A DNA stretch of 22,885 bases. Source: Bacteroidota bacterium (GTDB taxonomy: Bacteria > Bacteroidota > Bacteroidia > Flavobacteriales > Flavobacteriaceae). Positions 1-8,264 of this stretch are shown piece after piece. The position numbers and the translations under genes were made by a program. The DNA lies in the NCBI GenBank assembly GCA_022601215.1, contig JAHZIZ010000216.1:1-22885 (forward strand), read 5' to 3'. Position 1 is the first letter of the stretch; every line of letters starts with the position of its first letter. The notes under the pieces were generated by a model that saw only the letters and a list, made by a program, of their open reading frames with translations, made no database searches and was not told the origin of the DNA.

Positions 1-3000
1 GCCGGATTTAAATTGAGCACAATATGTGCATCATTGTAAACCCCTGTACGTGTCTCTACTGTCATTGGACTTCCCATGACCATAAAATCACGCTCGTCTA
101 ATAAAGGAGTGCTTAACTCAACATTGATCGTTCCATTGTTAGTAGCAACCGCATTTTCTTCAATTTGAACAACACTACCGGTATGTTCAACGGTAAGCAG
201 ACCTCCTGTATTGACAACAATATCTGTTTGAACATTTAGGTAATCTCCAGCACCCACTGTAAGATCTCCCGTTGAATTTATTTCACATAGACAGGCATCA
301 ATACTACTATTTCCGCCGGCAGATGTATCATAAGCATCATTAAATATGGCAACTGCAGTAGTAGTTGGGGCACCATTAGTCCATGCTCCACCTGTATATT
401 GAGTAACGGAATTACCTAACACGTTCACATCAAACGAACAATTTACTGTATTTGTTCCGTCCGTGGTTTCAAATGTATTCACAGTGGTTCCTAAAGGGTA
501 TATTTCTCCTGGTGGTAGACCAGAAGTTTGAGTAGTGGTCAAACTAGTACTTTCAGTTCCTTGTACCTGGATAAGTAATGCATTTGAAGCCAAGTTAAAG
601 GCAACTAAGTCTGAATACGCTAAGCCTCCAGTACAACTTGTATATGCCGTTGCCGTCGCATCTGGTGTGTTGAGTACCCCCGAATCATAATAACCTATCA
701 TAAAATCTTGAGAAGCTGGTGAAATCACCTCAACAGTAAATGCAGTGCCCGCAGGTAAAAACACATCGAAAGGAACAGTATGCACAAATCCAGTTCCAGC
801 AGGGACTGCGCTTGTAGCGGTCGCGTATGGAGTCACAGTACTAGAAATAGGCACTGTATACGTTGTTATTGCATTATCAATGGTATTATCTAAATAGATA
901 TTCGTTGTAATATTAGCACCTGTAGTTGAATTAATTGCAACGTCTATACCAGTAATAAGATAATCTCTTACCACTCCTTCTGTCGTTAAATTGAATCTAC
1001 GAAGGTGACCCGAGGTATCTCCTGCACAGTCAATACCATTATTGATAGTCTCTACATTGTTTTGTGATATTCGATTACTACTTCTTGCAAAACAACCATC
1101 ACTTGGTCTTGGGAATTCATAATCAATATCTGGGTAGCAAGTAGTAATATCATCTGGACAAGTAATTGCCAATGTACTACTACCCACATCAATCGTATCT
1201 GTATCAGACTCTGAACCTCCAGAGCATAAGCTCGTTATAGTATAAGTTATTATAGTGGAACCAACTCCAGCCACAACAGGATCGAAAGTATAGCTTGTAC
1301 CATTTCCATCGTCAGTTACTCCTGTACCACTATATACACCTCCAGTTGGGGTTCCACCGCCTAATCCAGTCTGTACTCCACTAGTTATACACACTGAGTT
1401 AATCGTCTCAAGTGTTGGCGTACCAACTCCTGGAGGAAGATCAAAAGCTTCTGTACCATCCGACTTACTTCCTGAAGAACCTTGTGAAGCGCTAAATCCT
1501 AATCCTCTTCTAGCAAAAGCTTCCCAAATTAAACATTCATTAACGCCACCATACAATGCAGCGTCAGCAGCAATAATAGCATCTCTACTGTCTACGAAGC
1601 CAGGACTACAAGGTTGAAGTTTTAAACCTTCTGTTACCAAATTCATAGAAATATTATTTCCTCCTGTTCCGTTGTAAAAATCAGTATCAAAACCATACTC
1701 ATCGATTAAATCCCATGTTAGTTCCCATAACATAGCACACCAAACAGATCCAACTCCGTGTGGAGCTACTTCAACATTAATAGAATTGTAGGTGTGAGAG
1801 TTTACAGCAAAATTAGTGCTATATGGAAAGGTTCGAATTCCAGGTCCATTCGCAGCTTGACCTACCAACCATGTTCCAATTCCTCTAGAATCCGTTCGGG
1901 CATCTCCCGCTTCCATAGTAAGCATTAAACCATAATAGTCACTCCATCCTTCACCTTGCTGTTCTTGATTATTTAAACATGATGATGTTCCCGCTCCTCC
2001 GGTCAATCTTGTTGATATTCCATGCCCATACTCATGAGCTATTACTCCATTATCAAAATCACCATCTCGTGTACCGCACACATACATTTGCATTCGTCCA
2101 CGACCTCCATCTGTAGGAGTTGAAAAGTTAGCGTTGCAGGTTCCAGAACCATCTTGTGCTTCTGACCGAACCGAGTCATTTCCTATCCCACCATTACCAT
2201 AATTATTTACCTGAAAATTCCCAGAGGCCTCGTCAAAACCATACAAATAAGTTACATCGTGTATAACATTGGCCCAATAAAATAAATTAGTTACCGCGGC
2301 ATCTATACTACCATCTGTTCCAGAGGCAGTGACATCAGTATTAAAAGGATCATCAAATATTAAACTTGCACCTCCAAAAGCACGCTCCGCATCGGTTCCA
2401 GAACCCGTACCAGAAGTAGTACTTGTTCTATCATCATAAGCATCTGTATTATTTCCAATCGTATAATTAGACTCTGCACCAGCCACTCCATTAGTATCAT
2501 GCCAGCCAAAAGGTGATGCAACAGCATTGTCAGGATCAACAACAACTTGTCTTCCTAAAGTTCCATGTTGAGGCGATTCATCAGGCATCGCAATAACATT
2601 ATAACTCCCCACTAATAGTGCAGGATTATTTTCTACCGTATAAAATAGTTGTTCTTCACCTAATTCATGATCTAATTCTTCATGTTCGTGCGTATGATTT
2701 TCTTCATTAATACATGATACCGTATAATTTAACTGACCAATAATAGCTCCCGTATTAGCATTTACAAGGAATTCCCACCAATCTGCCGAATCTATCTCTT
2801 CAACAGAGAGTTGCCATACCATAGTTGTACCAACCGTTTCTTCATAATAATATGCCAGCCTTACTGGAATATTTGAAACAGAAATACCAGCCTTATTAAA
2901 GACAGCCTCTCGATTCGTCGTACTCCTATTTTCTAATTCACTAAGACCGTCTAACGTATAACCCATCTGCTGTGATACAGACTGTATAGCCTGCTCTGCA

Positions 3001-3347
3001 GAGATACTTGGAGAATTTGATCGTACTGAAGACTCAATGCCCGACACAAAGTTATTATGTACTTGAACAAGATTACCGTTGGCATCTCTATGTATACTGG
3101 ATTCCGTACCGATGATTCCGAGACCATTTATAGCCTGACGGATGTACATGTGATGTATTCCACTCGTTCTGCTCGTATGTTGTGCAGTCACCACAAAATC
3201 CTTTTCATTTTCAACACCGTTCTCAACTAGTTTCTCAATTGAAACTTTTTGATTTGGTTTGTTGTTTTCAACTTGCGCTCTAAACTGAGCATTGACGTGT
3301 GTAGTTAGCGTTAATCCAAAAATTAAGAGTAGTATAAAACTTTTCAT
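1..3347 (-). CDS. Secreted M36 (fungalysin-type) zinc metalloprotease, C-terminus beyond window
   Basis: A single open frame of 1,115 codons runs from an ATG at 3347 off the left edge with no stop. It starts with a signal peptide (MKSFILLLIFGLTLTTHVNA, then Q). An FTP-type propeptide follows (about 55-115, YIRQAINGLGIIG), then a PepSY-like part (about 120-210). The M36 catalytic domain (about 240-640) has HEYGH at 438-442 and GEGWSD at 465-470: H438 and H442 with E466 should bind zinc, and E439 is the catalytic base. After it come an Ig-like domain (about 645-720), an HYR domain interrupted by a jelly-roll-like insert (about 727-974), and a Trp/Gly-rich beta region (975 on) of the kind found before T9SS C-terminal sorting domains. 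Export by T9SS is inferred, because the sorting domain would lie outside the window. In-frame ATGs at 3380, 3386 and 3392 are alternative starts; the last follows an AAAGGA. Likely role: digestion of extracellular protein. Confidence 0.93.
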   Translation of the reverse strand, partial: MKSFILLLIFGLTLTTHVNAQFRAQVENNKPNQKVSIEKLVENGVENEKDFVVTAQHTSRTSGIHHMYIRQAINGLGIIGTESSIHRDANGNLVQVHNNFVSGIESSVRSNSPSISAEQAIQSVSQQMGYTLDGLSELENRSTTNREAVFNKAGISVSNIPVRLAYYYEETVGTTMVWQLSVEEIDSADWWEFLVNANTGAIIGQLNYTVSCINEENHTHEHEELDHELGEEQLFYTVENNPALLVGSYNVIAMPDESPQHGTLGRQVVVDPDNAVASPFGWHDTNGVAGAESNYTIGNNTDAYDDRTSTTSGTGSGTDAERAFGGASLIFDDPFNTDVTASGTDGSIDAAVTNLFYWANVIHDVTYLYGFDEASGNFQVNNYGNGGIGNDSVRSEAQDGSGTCNANFSTPTDGGRGRMQMYVCGTRDGDFDNGVIAHEYGHGISTRLTGGAGTSSCLNNQEQQGEGWSDYYGLMLTMEAGDARTDSRGIGTWLVGQAANGPGIRTFPYSTNFAVNSHTYNSINVEVAPHGVGSVWCAMLWELTWDLIDEYGFDTDFYNGTGGNNISMNLVTEGLKLQPCSPGFVDSRDAIIAADAALYGGVNECLIWEAFARRGLGFSASQGSSGSKSDGTEAFDLPPGVGTPTLETINSVCITSGVQTGLGGGTPTGGVYSGTGVTDDGNGTSYTFDPVVAGVGSTIITYTITSLCSGGSESDTDTIDVGSSTLAITCPDDITTCYPDIDYEFPRPSDGCFARSSNRISQNNVETINNGIDCAGDTSGHLRRFNLTTEGVVRDYLITGIDVAINSTTGANITTNIYLDNTIDNAITTYTVPISSTVTPYATATSAVPAGTGFVHTVPFDVFLPAGTAFTVEVISPASQDFMIGYYDSGVLNTPDATATAYTSCTGGLAYSDLVAFNLASNALLIQVQGTESTSLTTTQTSGLPPGEIYPLGTTVNTFETTDGTNTVNCSFDVNVLGNSVTQYTGGAWTNGAPTTTAVAIFNDAYDTSAGGNSSIDACLCEINSTGDLTVGAGDYLNVQTDIVVNTGGLLTVEHTGSVVQIEENAVATNNGTINVELSTPLLDERDFMVMGSPMTVETRTGVYNDAHIVLNLNP

Positions 3348-3423
3348 TTTGGCACCATTGAAGTAAGTAAGGTTATTCATTTCCATAAGCATCGCAGTCC
3401 TTTTTATTAGTAGTATAATGTCG

Positions 3424-3475
3424 TAATTTCCAAAAATAACATTTTATCGATTAAAAACAAATTTAATCGATAAAA
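3424..3475 (-). promoter_or_regulatory. Promoter with overlapping 14-bp palindrome upstream of the M36 protease gene
   Basis: On the minus strand, TTTG (3461-3458), a 19-nt spacer and TATTTTTG (3438-3431) match the Bacteroidota pattern TTTG / TAnnTTTG. Transcription would start near 3425. A perfect inverted repeat, TTTTATCGATTAAA (3442-3455) and TTTAATCGATAAAA (3462-3475), has a 6-nt loop that holds the -33 element. Its AT-rich arms and lack of a U-tract argue against a terminator. An operator for a dimeric regulator is inferred. Confidence 0.6.
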
Positions 3476-3497
3476 TACAAGGTATTGGTTGCTGAAT

Positions 3498-3534
3498 AAA
3501 AAAAAAGCCAACCCTAATCAGGTCGGCTTTTTTT
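3498..3534 (-). terminator. Intrinsic terminator of the nqr operon
   Basis: Just past the nqrF stop, the minus-strand RNA has an A-run, the stem GCCGACC / GGUUGGC (one G-U pair), a 7-nt loop and nine U. The wobble pair forms only in minus-strand RNA, so the terminator faces the nqr transcript. The neighbouring protease gene reads away from it. Confidence 0.9.
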
Positions 3535-3550
3535 ATTCTTAGAATGAATA

Positions 3551-4855
3551 TTATCCTCCAAAGTCATCGAAACGAATATTTTCATCTGGAATTCCGAAAT
3601 CTTCACCCATTTTTTGAACGGCCTGGTTCATCAACGGAGGTCCACAGAAATACAATTCAATATCCTCCGGTGCATCGTGAAGATTTAAGTAGTTATCAAT
3701 CACTACCTGGTGAATAAACCCTACAAACCCATCTCCATCCCCATGGATGCCATCTTTAACCTTCCAATTATCTTCTGGAAGAGGTTCAGATAAGGCCATA
3801 TAGAATTTGAAGTTAGGAAATTCTCTCTCTAATTTTCTGAAATGCTCAATGTAGAACAATTCTCTTTTTGAACGCCCACCATACCAATAAGTAACAGTAC
3901 GTCCTGTTTTAAGAGTGTTGAACAAGTGGTATAAATGCGAACGCATTGGCGCCATTCCGGCTCCCCCACCTACATATAACATCTCACTTTCTGAAGGATT
4001 GATAAAGAACTCTCCATAAGGTCCCGAAATAACACACTTATCTCCCTTTTTCAAATTAAATATGTAAGAAGAAGCAATTCCAGGATTCACATCCATCCAT
4101 TGATTTTTAGATCGATCCCATGGTGGGGTAGCAATACGTACGTTTAACATGATTTCACGCCCTTCTGCAGGGTAAGAAGCCATCGAGTATGCTCTTTCTA
4201 CTATTTCAGTATTCTTCATGGTTAGCGGCCAAAGACCAAACTTATCCCACTCCGCTTGAAACTTATCTGGTGTCTCATGTTCTTCTGGGTGCGCCGTGAT
4301 GTCCATATCGCTATAGTTCACTTCACATTCAGGAATTTCAATCTGAATATATCCACCTGCTTTATAGTTCATATCCTCAGGAATCTCAACTACAAACTCC
4401 TTAATAAATGAGGCAACATTGTAGTTTCTCACTACGGTAGCATCCCATTTTTTGATTCCAAATACCTCTTCAGGAATATGAATGTTCATATCCTGCTTTA
4501 CTTTTACCTGACAAGATAATCGTGCTCCATCCTTCAGTTCTTTTCTACTAAAATGAGGTGTTTCAGTTGGCAGCGCTTCTCCACCACCTTCTAATACATG
4601 ACACTCACATTGGATACAAGTCCCACCTCCTCCGCATGCGGATGGTAAGAAAATTTTGTTTTCCCCGAGTGTCGACAACAACGTACCTCCACTTGCCACC
4701 TCAATAGTTTTTTCATCGTTTATGGTAATAGTCACCGGTCCCGATGGAGATAGTTTTTGTTTCGTAAATAATAACAGGGCTACTAATAGTAACGTCAGTA
4801 CTAAGAATGCAACTACCGTCGCAATAACTACTCCTAATGTGCTCGCTAAAATCAT
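3551..4855 (-). CDS. nqrF: Na+-translocating NADH:quinone reductase subunit F
   Basis: Electron-entry subunit of Na+-NQR: it oxidises NADH through FAD and passes electrons to a [2Fe-2S] cluster. The 434 residues start with one membrane anchor (about 3-30). A ferredoxin-type domain follows with cluster ligands C74, C80, C83 and C115 in the pattern C-x5-C-x2-C...C. The flavin-binding motif RAYSMASYP is at 221-229. The NADH-binding part has [11 protein letters not shown] at 296-306 and the conserved FCGPP around C404. Length and motifs are canonical. It is the last gene of the operon, 5 nt after nqrE, and is followed by the terminator at 3498-3534. Confidence 0.98.
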   Translation of the reverse strand: MILASTLGVVIATVVAFLVLTLLLVALLLFTKQKLSPSGPVTITINDEKTIEVASGGTLLSTLGENKIFLPSACGGGGTCIQCECHVLEGGGEALPTETPHFSRKELKDGARLSCQVKVKQDMNIHIPEEVFGIKKWDATVVRNYNVASFIKEFVVEIPEDMNYKAGGYIQIEIPECEVNYSDMDITAHPEEHETPDKFQAEWDKFGLWPLTMKNTEIVERAYSMASYPAEGREIMLNVRIATPPWDRSKNQWMDVNPGIASSYIFNLKKGDKCVISGPYGEFFINPSESEMLYVGGGAGMAPMRSHLYHLFNTLKTGRTVTYWYGGRSKRELFYIEHFRKLEREFPNFKFYMALSEPLPEDNWKVKDGIHGDGDGFVGFIHQVVIDNYLNLHDAPEDIELYFCGPPLMNQAVQKMGEDFGIPDENIRFDDFGG

Positions 4856-4860
4856 ATGTA

Positions 4861-5619
4861 TTAATTGTTTTCTGAAACTACAACCTGCGCAGTTTCATTA
4901 TCTGATTCTATTTTATTTTCCTCTACAGGTGTTTCTACTGTTTTTACAGCATCTGTTTTTGTAGTTTCTTCATCTCCTCCCGTTAACATTCCTCCAAAGC
5001 TCATAAATCCACTCGCCATTAGGCCAGTGATGATAAAGGTGATTCCTAAACCACGTAATGGAGCAGGAACATTACTATATCGTATCTTTTCTCTAATAGC
5101 CGCTATGGCAACAATCGCTATAAACCATCCAATTCCTGAACTAATCCCATAATTAAGTGCCAATCCAGCTGTTTCAATCTCTCTAGACTGCATGAACAAT
5201 GAGCCACCAAGAATGGCACAATTCACAGCAATAAGCGGTAAGAAGATACCCAGCGAATTATATAAGGATGGAGAAAACTTCTCTACAATGATTTCAACTA
5301 ATTGCACCATCGTTGCGATCGTAGCTATAAATAGTATGAAGGATAAGAAGCTCAAGTCGTAATCTGCATACTTACTCAACTCGGGTGTTTCTCTATTTCC
5401 ATCTAACCACGCCAAAGCGCCTTCCTGTAAAATATACTGATCCAAAAACCAGTTTAAAGGTACCGTTACCATTAGTACGAAAATTACAGCTGCTCCAAGT
5501 CCGACGGCAGTACTCACTTTCTTAGATACTGCTAGGTAAGAACACATACCTAAGAAGTATGCAAACACCATGTTATCTACGAAAATTGATTTGAAAAATA
5601 ATTCTATATGCTCTAACAT
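4861..5619 (-). CDS. nqrE: Na+-translocating NADH:quinone reductase subunit E
   Basis: Integral membrane subunit with about six membrane helices. C26 ([11 protein letters not shown]) and C134 (AVNCAILGG) match the cysteines that, with two from NqrD, hold the intramembrane iron-sulfur centre in solved Na+-NQR structures. At 252 residues it is about 50 longer than proteobacterial NqrE (about 200). Part of the excess is an insert around 60-90. The rest is a hydrophilic, acidic, Thr/Glu/Val-rich tail from about residue 214 with no recognisable domain. It lies 30 nt after nqrD and 5 nt before nqrF in the same operon. Confidence 0.97.
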   Translation of the reverse strand: MLEHIELFFKSIFVDNMVFAYFLGMCSYLAVSKKVSTAVGLGAAVIFVLMVTVPLNWFLDQYILQEGALAWLDGNRETPELSKYADYDLSFLSFILFIATIATMVQLVEIIVEKFSPSLYNSLGIFLPLIAVNCAILGGSLFMQSREIETAGLALNYGISSGIGWFIAIVAIAAIREKIRYSNVPAPLRGLGITFIITGLMASGFMSFGGMLTGGDEETTKTDAVKTVETPVEENKIESDNETAQVVVSENN

Positions 5620-5649
5620 ATTTTCTAAATTTTATAGTTGACTAGCAGC

Positions 5650-6297
5650 CTAGTTCTCTTCAATTAATGCCTTGTTTCTACTACGTTGGATCCAAATAAT
5701 AATTCCTACAACAATTAATGCCATTGGAGGTAATACCATGAACCCATTATTTTCATATCCAATTGCATACAAGCCTGTTTTTTCAACTGAATCTCCAAGT
5801 ACTTTAAAACCGAATAATGTCCCAGATCCTAGTAACTCTCTAAAGAATCCAACTATGATTAGAATAACGCCATACCCAAGAGCATTTCCAACGCCATCTA
5901 GGAAAGATCGCCAAGGACCGTTCCCTAAGGCAAAGGCTTCGAAACGCCCCATTATAATACAATTGGTTATAATTAGACCGATAAATACCGAAAGCTCTTT
6001 ACTCAACTCGTAAGCGAATGCCTTCAAAACCTGATCTACGATAATCACTAAGGTGGCAACTACAATAAGCTGTACAATGATTCTTATTTTTGAAGGAATG
6101 ATATTTCTCATTAAAGAGATTACAACATTTCCTATTCCCAATACAAAAATTACTGAGATCGCCATTACGATTGACGGCTTCAATTGCGCAGTAATCGCCA
6201 AAGCTGAACAAATTCCTAATACTTGAATTGTAATTGGATTATCGTCCGCTAAAGGATCTAAAATAAGTTTTGTGTCTTTTTTTGATAAAAGTCCCAT
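5650..6297 (-). CDS. nqrD: Na+-translocating NADH:quinone reductase subunit D
   Basis: Integral membrane subunit of 215 residues, about six helices, the structural partner of NqrE. C30 (QVLGICSALA) and C113 (IITNCIIMGRFEAFA) match the NqrD cysteines that help bind the intramembrane iron-sulfur centre. The conserved segment GNGPWRSFLDGVGNALGYG follows the second cysteine. Length is normal. It sits 11 nt after nqrC and 30 nt before nqrE. Confidence 0.97.
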   Translation of the reverse strand: MGLLSKKDTKLILDPLADDNPITIQVLGICSALAITAQLKPSIVMAISVIFVLGIGNVVISLMRNIIPSKIRIIVQLIVVATLVIIVDQVLKAFAYELSKELSVFIGLIITNCIIMGRFEAFALGNGPWRSFLDGVGNALGYGVILIIVGFFRELLGSGTLFGFKVLGDSVEKTGLYAIGYENNGFMVLPPMALIVVGIIIWIQRSRNKALIEEN

Positions 6298-6308
6298 GTT
6301 CTTCTATT

Positions 6309-7052
6309 TTATAAATTTTTGAAGTATGATACATACATCGCAACATCCTTTTTCAACATTGCGCTCACGCCATCACCTGTAATGGTAGCTCCTGCAATTG
6401 CATCAACTTCGAAGTCGTCTTTGATCTCATTCTTTGGATCGTTATTTCCTTTGGCCACTTTAATACCTTTAAAGGCAGCACCGTCTAATATTTGCTCTCC
6501 CGCAAAATCATCCATAAAATAGCGTTGCTTAATCTCAGCACCCAATCCTGGAGTTTCTCCCTTGTGATCAAAGAAAACTCCTTGAACAATCATGTTTTTA
6601 TCTACAGCCACAAAGCCCCATATAGCATCCCAAAGTCCTTTTCCTCTCACAGGCATAACATACAATTCTTTACCATCTTTTTGTCCAACAAACAATGGCA
6701 ACTTGCGAACATATCCATCTTTTTTAGCTTTGGTAGCTTCCTTCTTGATATCGATTAAATACGCCTGATCATTTTCAGTAATTTTATCTCCCTCTATAAC
6801 TAACTGCTTGGTGATATACTTAGCAAACTCCGATTCAACACGATCTGTAGGAATAAAAGCTACATCACCTGCCCCTTGGTTCTCACTAATTCCCATTGCA
6901 TACAGAATATTCTGCTGCTTTTCGTATCGTTCATTTGCCTTAATATTTGGCTTTAACACACTAGCAAATCCTGCCAAAAGTGTTCCTACCACAACCACCA
7001 TCACAACTGCAAAGATGATTGTATATACGTTAGAGTCTTTATTAATTGCCAT
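6309..7052 (-). CDS. nqrC: Na+-translocating NADH:quinone reductase subunit C (covalent FMN)
   Basis: Has one N-terminal membrane helix (about 9-31) and a periplasmic FMN-binding domain. The flavinylation site lies in DAIAGATITGDGV, with T223 as the probable FMN-bearing threonine. The usual motif is [S/T]GAT; here the first residue is Ala. The upstream conserved HKGETPGLG is at 163-171. FMN would be attached by ApbE, whose gene is not in this window. At 247 residues it is close to the family length. It lies 2 nt after nqrB and 11 nt before nqrD. Confidence 0.97.
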   Translation of the reverse strand: MAINKDSNVYTIIFAVVMVVVVGTLLAGFASVLKPNIKANERYEKQQNILYAMGISENQGAGDVAFIPTDRVESEFAKYITKQLVIEGDKITENDQAYLIDIKKEATKAKKDGYVRKLPLFVGQKDGKELYVMPVRGKGLWDAIWGFVAVDKNMIVQGVFFDHKGETPGLGAEIKQRYFMDDFAGEQILDGAAFKGIKVAKGNNDPKNEIKDDFEVDAIAGATITGDGVSAMLKKDVAMYVSYFKNL

Positions 7053-7054
7053 AC

Positions 7055-8260
7055 TTAAGCTGTTTTAACTTTTAGACGTTTCGCTCTTCTTTTAATGTTC
7101 CCCGCCACCACATAGTGATCTATAGTAGGTGCTAGCACATTCATCAATAGAATTGCCAACATTACTCCTTCTGGATAGGCAGGATTAAATACACGAATAA
7201 TCACGGAAATAAATCCAATTAAGAATCCGTAAATCCATTTCCCTTTATTAGTTTGAGACGCGGTAACTGGATCGGTTGCCATATACACAATACCAAAGGC
7301 TAGACCACCGATTAATAGGTGATTCCAAAACTCAGTACTCATTAAACTAAAGAATTTACTTCCTTCATCAATCCATCCTTGAGAAACAACACCATTAAAG
7401 ATAAGTCCCATTACCAACGCCCCTGCAATAGCAGATAACATGATTCTCCAACTCCCTATCTTACTTAAGACCAATATCAATGCACCTATTAAAATTAGGA
7501 AAGTAGATGTTTCACCTACAGATCCGGGAATAAAGCCCCAGAACTGATCCCACATATCAAAAGCGTAAGCCTTATTTTGCGCTAAACTCCCTAAGATAGT
7601 TTCTCCTGAAATAGCGTCCGGCTGTCCTACTCTATCAACTGCTTCTGTCACCCAAACCTTATCACCACTCATCCATGTTGGATAGGCAAAGAATAAAAAC
7701 GCGCGAATGGTGAGTGCAGGATTTAAAATATTCATTCCCGTACCTCCGAACACCTCTTTACCAATAACAACACCAAAAACGACTGCCACGGTTAACATCC
7801 ACAATGGTATATCAACGGGCACAATTAATGGCACGAGCATTCCAGTTACTAGATACCCTTCCTCCACTTCATGTCCTTTAATAACTGCAAAGATAAATTC
7901 AACCAAAAGCCCTACCCCGTAGGAGACAAGCACAATAGGTAATATCTTCCAAGCTCCATTACTGAAATTCATCATATTCCAGAATTCTCCACTTAAAAAG
8001 CTCAGGGCCTTTGTCACCTCTTTTGTTTCCAAATGATGCTGGTATCCCGCGTTAAAAATTCCGAAAATCAGACAAGGAACCATGGCCATTATAACCATGT
8101 TCATTGTTCTCTTTAAATCATCAGCCCCTTTCACATGAGTTCCATTATGGGTAATCTCATTAGGTAGGTATAAAAAAGTATGGATCGCGTTAAACGCAGG
8201 CGCCATCTTTTTACCCTTATATTTTTCTTTTAGCTTATGTAAATTTTGCTTCAATCCCAT
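7055..8260 (-). CDS. nqrB: Na+-translocating NADH:quinone reductase subunit B (covalent FMN)
   Basis: Largest membrane subunit, involved in Na+ translocation and the quinone site, with a covalent FMN and riboflavin in characterised enzymes. The 401 residues hold many membrane helices, with family signatures such as FGGTGMNILNPALTIRAFLF (171-190) and YMATDPVTASQTNKGKW (326-342). The expected FMN threonine is T221 in DAISGETILG, where the common motif is SGAT, so Glu replaces Ala just before it. It starts 4 nt after nqrA and ends 2 nt before nqrC. Identity is certain; only the flavinylation motif is unusual. Confidence 0.97.
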   Translation of the reverse strand: MGLKQNLHKLKEKYKGKKMAPAFNAIHTFLYLPNEITHNGTHVKGADDLKRTMNMVIMAMVPCLIFGIFNAGYQHHLETKEVTKALSFLSGEFWNMMNFSNGAWKILPIVLVSYGVGLLVEFIFAVIKGHEVEEGYLVTGMLVPLIVPVDIPLWMLTVAVVFGVVIGKEVFGGTGMNILNPALTIRAFLFFAYPTWMSGDKVWVTEAVDRVGQPDAISGETILGSLAQNKAYAFDMWDQFWGFIPGSVGETSTFLILIGALILVLSKIGSWRIMLSAIAGALVMGLIFNGVVSQGWIDEGSKFFSLMSTEFWNHLLIGGLAFGIVYMATDPVTASQTNKGKWIYGFLIGFISVIIRVFNPAYPEGVMLAILLMNVLAPTIDHYVVAGNIKRRAKRLKVKTA

Positions 8261-8264
8261 AGCA

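Noticed and set aside
2360..2545. Small minus-strand ORF of 61 codons
   Set aside because: It lies out of frame inside the M36 protease gene, has a low-complexity Leu/Met-rich product and no start signal.
3442..3475. The AT-rich palindrome as a second terminator
   Set aside because: It has no GC-rich stem or U-tract, a better terminator lies next to the nqrF stop, and its loop carries a promoter element.
4656..7922. Several plus-strand ORFs of 67-113 codons opposite nqrB to nqrF
   Set aside because: They are antisense shadows of the well-conserved nqr genes and resemble no family.
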